43,546 nt of DNA. It comes from JAHCHG01 sp038246645 (GTDB taxonomy: Bacteria; Acidobacteriota; Blastocatellia; Pyrinomonadales; Pyrinomonadaceae). Below are positions 24,288-32,629 of this stretch, piece after piece. The stretch covers positions 1-43,546 of the forward strand of contig JBBRVS010000016.1 in the NCBI GenBank assembly GCA_038246645.1, given 5' to 3'. A program made the position numbers and the translations under genes. Below the pieces are notes generated by a model. The model worked only from the letters and a program-made list of their open reading frames with translations. It did no database searches and was not told the DNA's origin. How positions within the stretch are numbered: the stretch's first letter is position 1; each line of letters starts with the position of its first letter.

Positions 24288-25622
24288 ATGCCGCTAAACA
24301 TCAAAACATATTCTACAAACCTTCTGTTAATCGTAACATTTGCATTTACAGCCTTCGGTCAGGACACCACACCTGCCGTAATGTCGTCTGCCGATGTAAT
24401 GCGCGAGCGTGTGGCAAAATCCAGAGCGTTTATCGTTGTCAAAAATTATCCTGCAGCGATTTACGAACTTAATAATATCAAACTCGAAAGTTCCGATCCT
24501 ACGGTTCACAGCGTCGTTAATGTTCTCTTGATGAACAGCTTTTTGGAACAAGGCGATTACAAACAGGCGCAGGATTTCTTAAATATACTCTCCAAGGATT
24601 TAAAGGCAAACAAACCGAATGCGGCGGCAAATTATTTTGCGGTCGGCTCGCAGGTCATTAAAAATGCCAAAAATCAATGGGAACGCTATCGTGCGCTCGG
24701 CTTTAATGTTTCCGACCGCAACTTGCCGAAACCGGCAACCGACGACATCGAAAAGATGCGCGAAACTCTGGAACTCGTCGTCGCGCAATCGAAGGAACTC
24801 GGCAAAGATGCCAAAAATTTAGATAATACGGTGGCTCTGCTCGAAGGCGCAACGACCGCGCGAGCCAGTTTTGCGAAAGATGATTATGACGCAAACCGCT
24901 GGAAGATCGAAGTTGCCGATGCCCGCGAGCAATTGACGAATTCGAGAAGCACGGTCATAAATGCCGTCACAATGCCGCAAACTCCCGGAATGGAAAACAC
25001 GGTCGCATCGAATACGAATCCGCCGATTGTGCCGCCACCGGCGACCGAACAATCTTCGATCTTGCTGCCGGTTTCCAAGGATGAACAAAAACTGCCGCAG
25101 CCCGTTGTCAATAAACCTTCAAACGAAACGGTTGCCAAAACCGAAACGGGTTTCAAACCCGTCGAAACTCCCAAAGAAGAAATCAAAAAAGAAGTTAAAC
25201 AGCCTGACCAACCTCTCACAAACACCGAAGCGAAAAGAAACCGCGTAGTCATCGGTTCGGCATCGAAACCGAAAACAACGACCGACGAAAAAAAGGATGA
25301 ATCGCCGACGGTTGCCAACGAGGAAGAACCGTCAAAAATCACAACCCCTTTAGAAGTCGGTTCTCTGATCGGATACGCGACCAAGAAAACGAATCCGGTT
25401 TATCCGACGGTGGCGCGAAGTATGCGAATGACGGGCGTTGTCAAGGTTGAAGTTATCGTTGATGAAGAAGGAAAAGTCGTCGAAGTTCAAAATGCGGAGG
25501 GTCCGACAATGCTTCGGACGGCGGCGCAAGATGCGGTCAAGAAATGGAAATTCAAACCGTTCACACGCGACGGCGAACCGGTTAAAGCAACGGGATTTAT
25601 CAGTTTCAATTTCGCTCTGTAA
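24288..25622 (+). CDS. Secreted TPR-like protein with C-terminal TonB_C domain
   Basis: 444 residues. A signal peptide (1-24, ending TAFGQ) is followed by a helical TPR-like part (about 40-115, KNYPAAIYELNNI, FLEQGDYKQAQDF), another helical region to about 220, and a Pro/Lys/Glu/Thr-rich disordered spacer (about 225-355). The TonB C-terminal domain (about 360-444) has NPVYPTVARSMRMTGVVKVEV, then KKWKFKPFTRDGEPV. It has a spacer like TonB, but the signal peptide appears cleavable, so it is not a membrane-anchored transducer. The ATG is preceded by AGAGGT and AGAG. Ends at a strong terminator. Confidence 0.75.
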   Translation: MPLNIKTYSTNLLLIVTFAFTAFGQDTTPAVMSSADVMRERVAKSRAFIVVKNYPAAIYELNNIKLESSDPTVHSVVNVLLMNSFLEQGDYKQAQDFLNILSKDLKANKPNAAANYFAVGSQVIKNAKNQWERYRALGFNVSDRNLPKPATDDIEKMRETLELVVAQSKELGKDAKNLDNTVALLEGATTARASFAKDDYDANRWKIEVADAREQLTNSRSTVINAVTMPQTPGMENTVASNTNPPIVPPPATEQSSILLPVSKDEQKLPQPVVNKPSNETVAKTETGFKPVETPKEEIKKEVKQPDQPLTNTEAKRNRVVIGSASKPKTTTDEKKDESPTVANEEEPSKITTPLEVGSLIGYATKKTNPVYPTVARSMRMTGVVKVEVIVDEEGKVVEVQNAEGPTMLRTAAQDAVKKWKFKPFTRDGEPVKATGFISFNFAL

Positions 25623-25647
25623 AAGGTTTGATAAATCAAAAATATGT

Positions 25648-25688
25648 CGGGCAAAAGATTTTGAGGATAAATCTTTTGCCCGTTTTTT
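25648..25688 (+). terminator. Strong intrinsic terminator
   Basis: A 14-bp perfect stem (arms CGGGCAAAAGATTT and AAATCTTTTGCCCG), a 7-base loop and then six T. It lies 25 bases after the stop of the TonB_C gene. Confidence 0.92.
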
Positions 25689-25700
25689 ATATTTTACAGT

Positions 25701-25889
25701 AACTGATTAGTCTTTTATACAAAAAACTCCCCTCCTGAGAAAAGGAGGGGTGCGCCTTTAGGCGCGGGGTGGTTGGTTCTCCTTCTCATTCCTGAACGGC
25801 GGGATGAATCAAAAACCACCCCGTCAGCCAAAAAACGGCTGCCACCCCTCCTGAGAAAAGGAGGGGAGTTTTTTTTGACCTAATCAGTT
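25701..25889. repeat. Nested palindromic element rich in CCCCTCC/GGAGGGG
   Basis: Outer arms AACTGATTAG (25701-25710) and CTAATCAGTT (25880-25889) enclose AAAAAACTCCCCTCCT and its complement, plus inner arms GGGGTGGTTGGTT/AACCACCCC and local hairpins (GGAGGGG, GCGCCTTTAGGCGC). It fills the gap between convergent genes. The AATCAGTTACTGTA end also appears at 7422-7435 just before the TonB_C gene, hinting at a shared family. No coding content. Confidence 0.75.
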
Positions 25890-25903
25890 ACGTTTCGCAT
25901 TAA

Positions 25904-27817
25904 TTATTGTTTCCAATTCAAAACCGCATCAACCGATGTTTGCGTGATCGGATGATAACCGGTGCGCGCTTTTTTATAAATTTCTTCGGCGCGTTTTCTG
26001 CCTTCGGGCGTTTTAACGAGTTCGTCAAACAAAGGCTTGACAAATTTGCGCCGTCCGATTGTGGTTAAAAATTCTTCGAGCCGCGCATCTGCCTCGCGAT
26101 ATTTATGTTTGATTGATAAGATCAGCCATTTGAAGGCAATTTCGGAATTTCCCGCCTTGGTCAGATTAAATGCTTTATCTAATTCCGCCATTTTTTCCGC
26201 GCCGAAATTTTCGGGTAAAACGCCGAGAAAATGCAGCCATTCCTGCGTCGTCCACGATTTTGTTTGAATGTCTTTGGCGGCGGCTTTTCCGCTTAAGTAA
26301 TCAGTTGCCTGCGCTTCGACCTTTTCAAACGCGTCCGATTGCGGATTCGGCGCGTTTTTCGGCAGACCGGATTTGGTGATCCATTCATCAATGTCGGCAC
26401 GCGTGAGCAGTTTCGGGTTTTTGTCAATCAGATTTTTTTGCAGGTATTCGACGAAAGTTTCGGTCGTGATGCTCTGAAAAGCAAAGTTATCGAAATAATT
26501 TTTAACGAATTTATCAAACTTTTCGCGCCCGACCGTTTCCTCTAAATGCCGCAGAAACAGTGCGCCTTTTTCATACGGAACACCCGTAAAACCTTCGTCC
26601 GGGTCGCGCCCTTTGAGGTCAACGTGCAGAATTTCGTCGCGTTCCTCCATTCCGGCGAGCTCTTCGAGAAGTCCGCGTTTGGCAAGAGTCGCTTCCATTT
26701 CGCGGCGCGCCGTGCCGTAAACCGCTTCGGTAATTCTTCGCTCGAGATACGTCGTAAAACCTTCGTTGAGCCAAAAATCGCGCCACGTCGCATTTGTTAC
26801 GAGATTGCCCGACCAAGAATGCGCGAGTTCGTGCGCGACTAAAGATACAAGCGATTTATCGCCCGCTAAAATAGTCGGCGTGGCAAATGTCAGCAGCGGA
26901 TTTTCCATTCCGCCGAACGGAAAACTCGGCGGCAAAACAAGCAGATCATATCTGCCCCAGCGATATTTGCCGTAAATCTTTTCGGTCGCTTCGACCATTT
27001 TTTCCGTATCTTCAAATTCAAACGCCGATTTTTCCAGCATCGAAGGTTCGCTATAAACGCCTGTTCGTTTTCCTGAAGATTTGAATTTCAGATCGCCGAC
27101 GGCAATCGCTATCAAGTAAGACGGAATCGGGCGCGGCATCTTAAAATTATAAACGCCTTCGCGCTCCGCATTATTTTGCGAATTTCCTTCCGCGCTCATC
27201 ACCGCCAGAAGTCCCTTCGGCGTGCGAACCTTTGCCGAATATGTAACGCGCACCTGCGGTGAATCCTGCAGCGGAATAAACGAACGGGCGTGAATTGCCT
27301 GGGCTTGCGAAAACATAAAAGGCATTTTCTTGCCGGCGGTTTGCTCCGGCGCAAGCCATTGCAAACCCGAAGCCGTCGGGCTGGTCGCGTAAGTTATGCG
27401 AACGCGGTTTGCTTTAAGCGGAACTTCAATGGTGAGCAATGCACCTAAAAATTTATCAACTTCGCCGACTCTGAATTTTGTTGCCGCAAAAGTTTTTCCG
27501 CCATCATCGGAAGTTTCGACCTTTTCGATATTCAAATCGCGCGTGTCGAGATTCAAAAGCGTGTTCGGATCATTCGATTTGCGCTCGAAACTCAAAGTTG
27601 CCGTGCCCTGCAAAATCTTTTTGTCGAATAAAACATTCCAATCGAGATCAATATGCGTTACCTTGATCTCGTTCGGATTCGAATAAGAATGAAAATCCTG
27701 CGCTGTCGTTGCCGTTTTCTGCATTTTGTCGTTTCCCGTAGTTTGCGCGTTTGAAACACCTGCGCCGGTAAAAATCGTGATAAAAAGTATAATTAAAATG
27801 TTGTGGATCTTTTTCAT
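25904..27817 (-). CDS. Secreted M1 aminopeptidase, leukotriene A4 hydrolase-like
   Basis: 637 residues from ATG 27817, which has AAGGA 9 bases upstream and begins a signal peptide (MKKIHNILIILFITIF to SNAQ). The open frame extends 39 codons further up, but only into a repeat. The M1 N-terminal beta domain is followed by the exopeptidase motif GGMENP (about 304), the zinc site HELAHSWSGN (about 326) with the third ligand Glu 18 residues later (LNEGFTTYLERR), and a C-terminal alpha-helical LTA4H-type domain (about 480-637). Probably trims peptides in the periplasm. A second, shorter M1 protein is encoded at 33084. Confidence 0.92.
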   Translation of the reverse strand: MKKIHNILIILFITIFTGAGVSNAQTTGNDKMQKTATTAQDFHSYSNPNEIKVTHIDLDWNVLFDKKILQGTATLSFERKSNDPNTLLNLDTRDLNIEKVETSDDGGKTFAATKFRVGEVDKFLGALLTIEVPLKANRVRITYATSPTASGLQWLAPEQTAGKKMPFMFSQAQAIHARSFIPLQDSPQVRVTYSAKVRTPKGLLAVMSAEGNSQNNAEREGVYNFKMPRPIPSYLIAIAVGDLKFKSSGKRTGVYSEPSMLEKSAFEFEDTEKMVEATEKIYGKYRWGRYDLLVLPPSFPFGGMENPLLTFATPTILAGDKSLVSLVAHELAHSWSGNLVTNATWRDFWLNEGFTTYLERRITEAVYGTARREMEATLAKRGLLEELAGMEERDEILHVDLKGRDPDEGFTGVPYEKGALFLRHLEETVGREKFDKFVKNYFDNFAFQSITTETFVEYLQKNLIDKNPKLLTRADIDEWITKSGLPKNAPNPQSDAFEKVEAQATDYLSGKAAAKDIQTKSWTTQEWLHFLGVLPENFGAEKMAELDKAFNLTKAGNSEIAFKWLILSIKHKYREADARLEEFLTTIGRRKFVKPLFDELVKTPEGRKRAEEIYKKARTGYHPITQTSVDAVLNWKQ

Positions 27818-27840
27818 TTTGTAAAATTCCTTGCCGAAAA

Positions 27841-27962
27841 AAATGTACCGCCGGCATCCTGCCGGCTGTCGTGGCAGCTTCCCGCTGGCACGTGTAAATT
27901 TATAAACTTGAGCGTGGCAGCGAGACGCTGCCACGACAGCCGCCGGGACGGACGGCGGTACG
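27841..27962. repeat. GC-rich palindromic repeat, second copy of the 12557-12753 family
   Basis: AATGTACCGCCGGCATCCTG and GCCGGCTGTCGTGGCAGC on the left mirror CGCTGCCACGACAGCCG and GACGGCGGTACGTT on the right. The right arm shares CAGCCGCCGGGACGGACGGC with the element between grpE and clpB. The central hairpin arms differ between the two copies (CCGG type there, GTGGCAGC here). It lies directly upstream of the M1 peptidase. No gene or clear promoter seen between 27963 and 28115. Confidence 0.78.
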
Positions 27963-28115
27963 TTCTTTTTTAAATTGAATTGCTGTTAATTATAGATTCA
28001 GTTCACCGAAAAAGCGAATTTTACCGGATTTTCGGAAATCGCAAATTTCTAAATTGTTGAATTTACAAATTTCCGGTGAAACATTTCGCGTCTTTTCAGC
28101 GTCAAAGTCAGCACG

Positions 28116-29075
28116 ATGAATTTAGTTGATTTATTTCTTATATTTGTAATTTTGCTGAGTGCGGCGTTCGGCTATTATCGCGGGTTTATTTCCGGTTTGC
28201 TTGATCTGGTGCGCTGGGTCGGAAGTCTTCTTGCGGCTTTTGTCCTGTATCATCCGGTTTCGCGCATTTTTGAAGTGATCACCGATTGGACACCCGTCTG
28301 GACGAAACCACTCGCTTTCGTCATTGTGTTTTTCTCCGTCAGTTTTCTGCTCCAATTTTTAGGAAGTTTGCTCATCAAACGCTTTCCGAATGATGTCCAA
28401 AAAAATAAATTAAACCGCGCACTCGGCATTTTGCCCGGATTGTTCAGCGGTTTTATTTTGGCAATTATTCTTGCCGCCGCGCTTTATTCGCTGCCTTTTT
28501 CCGGCGGTTTTCAGGATTCTCTAAATGAAAGCCGTCTGGCGGAACCTCTGGCGATTTATTCCGACGGGATCGAAACCGCGCTTGCGCCCATTTTTGAAGA
28601 AGCGATCAATGAAACGCTGACGCGCCGCCTGACGACTTATCCGGGTTCGGATGAAACGGTCGAATTACCTTTCAAAGTAACGGAATACAACCCGCGTCCC
28701 GATCTCGAAGCTGAAATGCTCGCACTTATCAACAGGGAACGCGCCGCCGAAGGACTCTCACCGCTCGAAGCCGACACGGAAATGCGCGGCGTTGCCGTCA
28801 AACATTCGGCGGATATGTTTGAGCGCGGCTATTTTTCGCACAATACGCTCGAAAACAAAACTCCGTTTGATCGGATGAAGGATGAAAAAGTGCGTTACCG
28901 GACGGCGGGCGAAAATCTGGCACTCGCGCCGACATTGAAAATTGCCCACACGGGTTTGATGAATTCGCCCGGACACCGCGCCAATATCCTGCGCCCGCAA
29001 TTCGGGCGCGTCGGCATCGGAATTCTGGACGGCGGCAGACGCGGTCTGATGATTACGCAGAATTTTCGGAATTGA
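28116..29075 (+). CDS. CvpA-CAP fusion membrane protein
   Basis: 319 residues. Residues 1-150 form a CvpA-type membrane domain: MNLVDLFLIFVILLSAAFGYYRG start, then hydrophobic segments near 28-46, 68-88 and 105-125. After a linker (150-190) comes a CAP/SCP domain (about 193-319) with EMLALINRERAAEGLSPLE, HSADMFERGYFSHN, AGENLA, GLMNSPGHRANIL and the final FGRVGIGI strand. The CAP histidines (SHN, GHR) and glutamates (ENL) typical of the family are present. The CAP part should face the periplasm. The role is unknown; CvpA is linked to envelope stress and colicin V release. ATG start; the gene stands alone. Confidence 0.85.
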   Translation: MNLVDLFLIFVILLSAAFGYYRGFISGLLDLVRWVGSLLAAFVLYHPVSRIFEVITDWTPVWTKPLAFVIVFFSVSFLLQFLGSLLIKRFPNDVQKNKLNRALGILPGLFSGFILAIILAAALYSLPFSGGFQDSLNESRLAEPLAIYSDGIETALAPIFEEAINETLTRRLTTYPGSDETVELPFKVTEYNPRPDLEAEMLALINRERAAEGLSPLEADTEMRGVAVKHSADMFERGYFSHNTLENKTPFDRMKDEKVRYRTAGENLALAPTLKIAHTGLMNSPGHRANILRPQFGRVGIGILDGGRRGLMITQNFRN

Positions 29076-29089
29076 AAATCAGAAAAAAA

Positions 29090-29335
29090 AATTAACCGCG
29101 AAAAAAGCGCGAAAATGCGCGAAAAAACATATTTTAACGTGAATATTGGATAAGGATTTTTCACCGCTGAGACGCTGAGAATTATAAATAATTATCGAGC
29201 AAATTCAGCTTATATTCTGACGGATTAGATTAATTTTCAGCAAATCTGCCAAAAAAACTCTGCGTCTCTGCGTCTCTGCGGTTTAATATTTTTTTTCGCG
29301 TCTTTTCGCGTCCTTTCGCGGGCGGCTTCTCCAAA
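29090..29335. repeat. Low-complexity GCGAAAA / TCTGCGTCTCTGCG repeats
   Basis: ACCGCGAAAAAAGCGCGAAAATGCGCG (29095 on) is mirrored by CGCGTCTTTTCGCGTCCTTTCGCG (29297-29320). CGCTGAGACGCTGAGA (29164-29179) is mirrored by TCTGCGTCTCTGCGTCTCTGCGG. Together they make a nested imperfect palindrome between convergent genes. No coding content. Confidence 0.65.
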
Positions 29336-29363
29336 ATGTTGATGTCTGGTAACTTAGGTTATT

Positions 29364-29807
29364 TTAGAGTTTCGGTGTCGCCGCTTTCGAAACTTCAAAT
29401 TCCTTGCTTCCGGAAAGTTTCCCGTCAATAAGAATTTCCACGCGGTATTTTCCCACTGCCCAAACGTCCGCCGGCGACGCGGTAAAATTTACGCTGTTAT
29501 GTTTGCCGTTAGTTTTGTAATTGACCGTCACGATCTTTGTACCCGTTTTTATTCCGGCGGCTTTGACGGCGACAATTTGCATTTTGATCATTGCGATTTC
29601 AAACGAATTGAGCAAAATCGAACAATGAATCGGGACATCATTCGGTGAAAAAACTTCCGCTTCGTCGCCCGACGCGTCCGAACCGTCATCTTTGAACAGC
29701 GTAATTTCCTCGACCGAGATTTCTTCTTTGTTTTCGCTTTCAGCCGTTTGTCCGAATGCGGCAAAAGTTAAAAATAAACACACGAGTAGTGCGCTGACAA
29801 TGTTCAT
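29364..29807 (-). CDS. Secreted protein of unknown function
   Basis: 147 residues with a Sec signal peptide (1-20, MNIVSALLVCLFLTFAAFGQ). An acidic stretch (25-50, SVEEITLFKDDGSDASGDEA) precedes a domain that looks like a beta sandwich: IHCSILLNSFEIAMIKMQIVA, then TVNYKTNGKHNSVNF, then VGKYRVEILIDGKLSGSKEFEV. The last part has the pattern of an Ig-like fold seen in extracellular attachment or carrier modules. No family recognised. ATG start with GGAG upstream. Convergent with the CvpA-CAP gene and downstream of tRNA-Ser on the same strand. Confidence 0.65.
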   Translation of the reverse strand: MNIVSALLVCLFLTFAAFGQTAESENKEEISVEEITLFKDDGSDASGDEAEVFSPNDVPIHCSILLNSFEIAMIKMQIVAVKAAGIKTGTKIVTVNYKTNGKHNSVNFTASPADVWAVGKYRVEILIDGKLSGSKEFEVSKAATPKL

Positions 29808-29892
29808 AAAAATTCTCCAAGTTGTTGATTTTATATAAGGTTTCTAAATTGCTTTGAGAAACGAATCCGGGAAAAAGTTGTCTGACGGGCAA

Positions 29893-29932
29893 AAAAAAAG
29901 ATTTGCAAAACAAAATTTACAAATCTTTTTTT
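29893..29932 (-). terminator. Terminator of tRNA-Ser
   Basis: A 13-bp perfect stem (AAAAAAAGATTTG at 29893-29905 with its complement at 29920-29932) has a T-run on the minus strand. It lies 20 bases beyond the tRNA CCA end. The A/T flanks would let it act in both directions. Confidence 0.85.
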
Positions 29933-29951
29933 AAGCAGAATTTTTGAAAAA

Positions 29952-30036
29952 TGGCGGAGAGAACAGGAGTCGAACCTGCATAGGCTTACGCCCGGTAGTT
30001 TTCAAGACTACTGCAATACCATTATGCGATCTCTCC
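29952..30036 (-). tRNA. tRNA-Ser(TGA)
   Basis: 85 bases on the minus strand, with encoded CCA at 29954-29952. The acceptor is GGAGAGA/TCTCTCC. The anticodon arm GTAGT-CTTGAAA-ACTAC gives anticodon TGA (reads UCA and related serine codons). A long variable arm GGGC-GTAA-GCCT and a T arm with TTCGACT follow. The D arm GCATAATGGTATTGC is short for a tRNA-Ser, with only about three pairs. The sequence is otherwise a complete class II tRNA. Confidence 0.9.
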
Positions 30037-30107
30037 GCATCCAAACGAAACGCGAATAAAAAATATATCGCAAATTTTCGAGAGAAACAAACCGTCAGGC
30101 GGAAAAT

Positions 30108-30659
30108 TCAGTTTGATTTTTTTGCATCAACGGCGGTTTTCGGTTTTTCTTCCGCTTGAAACAAACGCTTTAATTCCCGGTCAACCGCTAAAACGCCCTT
30201 CATTCCCATTTCATAAACGGTCTTTTTTCCTTCGCGGTTGACAACGATGTGCAAAGGGAATGTTGTTTCGAGTTTGCCGGTTGCGTCCGGTTCGAGAAAG
30301 CGCATCATCAGCTGCGTTGCCTTTGGAATTATCTCGTAATCAAACGGATGTTCTTTAAGAAAACCTTCGAGTGTTTTGACATCATCGGTCGCAAGTCCGA
30401 GAAAAACAACGTCTTTTCCCTGATATTCGGCAACAATTTTGTTAAGTTCGGGGATTTCCTTGAGACACGGCGGACAGCTCGTGTACCAGAAATTCAAGAC
30501 GACGATTTTTCCCTTTAATTCTTCCTGACCGAAAGTTTTACCCGACAGCGCAACCATTCCCGATTTTGCGGAAGAATTCTGTTTGGTAATTACTTTCGAT
30601 TGTCCGAACGACGAAAAAGAGAGCAAACACACGACAAAAACGCTAAAAAGATATTTCAT
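30108..30659 (-). CDS. TlpA-like secreted thioredoxin
   Basis: 183 residues: signal peptide (1-19, ending SSFGQ), then a thioredoxin/redoxin fold with the strand KIVVLNFWYTSCPPC; the redox motif CPPC is at about 61-64. Then FLGLATDD and a cis-proline-like TTFPLHIVVNREG. Likely a periplasmic disulfide reductase or cytochrome c maturation-type thiol protein. A lysine-rich tail follows. It lies 62 bases after a paralog in the same direction; the two probably form a unit. The partner substrate is unknown, though cytochrome c genes (nrfHA) lie 10 kb away. Confidence 0.86.
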   Translation of the reverse strand: MKYLFSVFVVCLLSFSSFGQSKVITKQNSSAKSGMVALSGKTFGQEELKGKIVVLNFWYTSCPPCLKEIPELNKIVAEYQGKDVVFLGLATDDVKTLEGFLKEHPFDYEIIPKATQLMMRFLEPDATGKLETTFPLHIVVNREGKKTVYEMGMKGVLAVDRELKRLFQAEEKPKTAVDAKKSN

Positions 30660-30721
30660 AATCTACCTTTATAGTTTGGTCTTGTGTGTGATGTCAAGAT
30701 TTTTCGTATTCGCGCTGAAAT

Positions 30722-31240
30722 TTAATCTGCCGATTTTTTCGCGGTTAGAAGCCGGCTTATCTCCGAATCGAGTTTTGCGGTTTTATCAAAACCGCTTGTT
30801 TTCAGTTCGATCTCGCCCGCTTGATTAATCAGAAAATGCGCCGGAAAACCCATATTGATTCTGCCGCCGCCGTCCTTTTCGGCATATTTCAAAACCACGC
30901 CGAAACTGTTCGGCAACAGGTTGAAATTAAACGGATTGTCTTTGATATAAGCATTTACGGTCGCTTCATTGTTCATCGTCAAAGCTATAAAAACGACTTC
31001 CTGGTTTTTATAGCTTTCGGCAAGTTTATTGAGTTTCGGGATTTCGCTGTGGCAAATCGCGCATTTCGTTGACCAGAATGTTAAAACGACGACTTTGCCT
31101 TTTAATGCCGAAAGTTCAAAGGTTTTGCCGTTCGTTGCCACCGCGCTGAAATTTTCAGCCATAACTTTGCCGCGATTTTGCTGGGCAAAAACCGCGAACG
31201 AAAAGACGAAAATAAAAATTATGATGATTGGGAGTTTCAT
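30722..31240 (-). CDS. TlpA-like secreted thioredoxin, paralog
   Basis: 172 residues: signal peptide (1-19, ending FAVFAQ), then the thioredoxin fold with KVVVLTFWSTKCAIC, giving a redox motif CAIC at about 58-61, FIALTMNNE, and the cis-Pro region MGFPAHFLINQAGE. It is a clear paralog of the next gene, but the CxxC dipeptide differs (AI against PP), which should change redox potential and partner. ATG start. It is divergent from recF; the 140-bp spacer contains a 7-bp-arm palindrome. Confidence 0.86.
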   Translation of the reverse strand: MKLPIIIIFIFVFSFAVFAQQNRGKVMAENFSAVATNGKTFELSALKGKVVVLTFWSTKCAICHSEIPKLNKLAESYKNQEVVFIALTMNNEATVNAYIKDNPFNFNLLPNSFGVVLKYAEKDGGGRINMGFPAHFLINQAGEIELKTSGFDKTAKLDSEISRLLTAKKSAD

Positions 31241-31274
31241 TTTGTTTATTTTGTGAAAGTAAGTTTTAGATTAA

Positions 31275-31295
31275 GTGTTGATGTTTGTTCAACAC
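31275..31295. promoter_or_regulatory. Inverted repeat between the thioredoxin gene and recF
   Basis: Arms GTGTTGA and TCAACAC with a 7-base spacer, in the divergent spacer. TATAGT follows nine bases after the right arm, a possible -10 box for recF. Operator use is only a suggestion. Confidence 0.35.
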
Positions 31296-31380
31296 TATTT
31301 AACAGTATAGTCCCAATCGAGAAAATTATCCAGCGAAAATGCGGACAAGTTTTTGAAGCGGTTTGTGTTAAAATGGTTAA

Positions 31381-32529
31381 ATGTTACTAGAGTTGCTCGA
31401 AGCACAAAATTTCCGAAATCTGACCGGCAAAATCGTTTGCGGCAAAGGACTTAACATAATTTTCGGCGAAAACGGGCAGGGCAAAACCAACTGGCTCGAA
31501 GCGATTTATCTGCTGGCAACGACGAAATCATTTAAAACCGCACGCCTGACCGAAGCCGTAAAATTTGAAGAAGAATTAGGAATTGTCAAAGGAAATGTGC
31601 GGCAGAGCGAGGAAATAATGCGCGTTCTGCAAGTCGCCGTCGAGGGCAATTCGAAGATTCTTTCGGTCAACAATAAACGCGAAACCGTCCAGCGATTTTT
31701 AGGACAGCTTCACGCCGTGCTTTTTAATTCCGACGAACTGGAAATCGTGCGCGGCGGTCCGGAAGCGCGGCGAAAATTCCTCGACGGCGGAATCGTTTCG
31801 ATCTATCCGCCGTTCGTCCAGACTTTAGCGGATTTCAACCGCGTTATCCGGCAGAAAAATTCCCTGCTTCAAACCGCGCAGGCGGAAGAATTCTCTCTCG
31901 ATGAAACCGCCGAAAGATTAGAACCGTGGAACGAGCAATTGATTCAGCACGCCACCAGAATTCATAAAGCGCGTGTCCGTTATGTTGAAAGATTAAACGA
32001 AGATTTGCAGAAAAAGCTTTTCGGCAAGGAAGAAGTTTCGATCCGCTACGTTTCATCGCTCGAAGGCAAAGGCGATTTAAATGATTACGCGGGTCTTCTG
32101 GCGGAACGATTAAAACTGCGCGTTCAAGCCGAACTCCGCGCCGGTTATGCTCTGATCGGAACGCACCGCGACGAGTTGGATATTTTGTTCGACGGGCGCG
32201 ATCTTCGGAAATTCGGCTCGTCGGGACAGCAGAGAAGCGCACTCTTGATTTTGCAGCTGGCAACCTTGTCGGTTTATTTCTCGCAGCACAACGAATATCC
32301 GCTTTTTTTGCTCGACGATATTGATGCCGAACTCGATTATAGAAGAATCGGACAGCTTCTCGAATTTTTAAGCGACAAAACGCAGACATTCGTGACGACT
32401 TCAAAGGAATCATTCGTCGAAAAATTCGGCGCGGGCGCGGAAATTATTAATATAAGAAACGGGGAAGCAACAAAAGCAGGAAAAGAAGAATTAACAGGGA
32501 TTTTCAGGATAGACAGGGATATTTTTTGA
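31381..32529 (+). CDS. recF: DNA replication and repair protein RecF
   Basis: SMC-like ATPase that loads RecA at single-strand gaps with RecO and RecR. 382 residues. Walker A GENGQGKTN (about 30-38), signature FGSSGQQRSALL (about 279-290), Walker B LFLLDDIDAELD (about 302-313) and D-loop TFVTTSKES (about 337) are intact. The final residues (LTGIFRIDRDIF) are encoded inside an inverted repeat that also lies in the downstream spacer, so the natural C-terminus seems replaced or altered. There is no dnaN or gyrB neighbour, so it lies outside the classic dnaA-dnaN-recF-gyrB cluster. Confidence 0.95.
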   Translation: MLLELLEAQNFRNLTGKIVCGKGLNIIFGENGQGKTNWLEAIYLLATTKSFKTARLTEAVKFEEELGIVKGNVRQSEEIMRVLQVAVEGNSKILSVNNKRETVQRFLGQLHAVLFNSDELEIVRGGPEARRKFLDGGIVSIYPPFVQTLADFNRVIRQKNSLLQTAQAEEFSLDETAERLEPWNEQLIQHATRIHKARVRYVERLNEDLQKKLFGKEEVSIRYVSSLEGKGDLNDYAGLLAERLKLRVQAELRAGYALIGTHRDELDILFDGRDLRKFGSSGQQRSALLILQLATLSVYFSQHNEYPLFLLDDIDAELDYRRIGQLLEFLSDKTQTFVTTSKESFVEKFGAGAEIINIRNGEATKAGKEELTGIFRIDRDIF

Positions 32530-32615
32530 TTATTTTCTAGAATGTTAAAAGTTATCTTAAAAGATATATAATAAAAATCTTTTCATCCTCGGTCTATCCT
32601 GAAAATCCCTGTTAA
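32491..32615. repeat. Inverted repeat overlapping the recF 3' end
   Basis: A 24-bp perfect pair: 32491-32514 (TTAACAGGGATTTTCAGGAT plus AGAC) and 32592-32615. The left arm is the coding sequence for the last residues of RecF. The right arm ends 14 bases before the ywbE start. Between the arms lies AT-rich sequence. Confidence 0.85.
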
Positions 32616-32629
32616 TTTAATATAATTTT

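Noticed and set aside
27818..27934. Longer N-terminus for the M1 peptidase
   Set aside because: The added 39 codons come from the palindromic repeat, precede a clean signal peptide, and the ATG at 27817 has a good AAGGA site.
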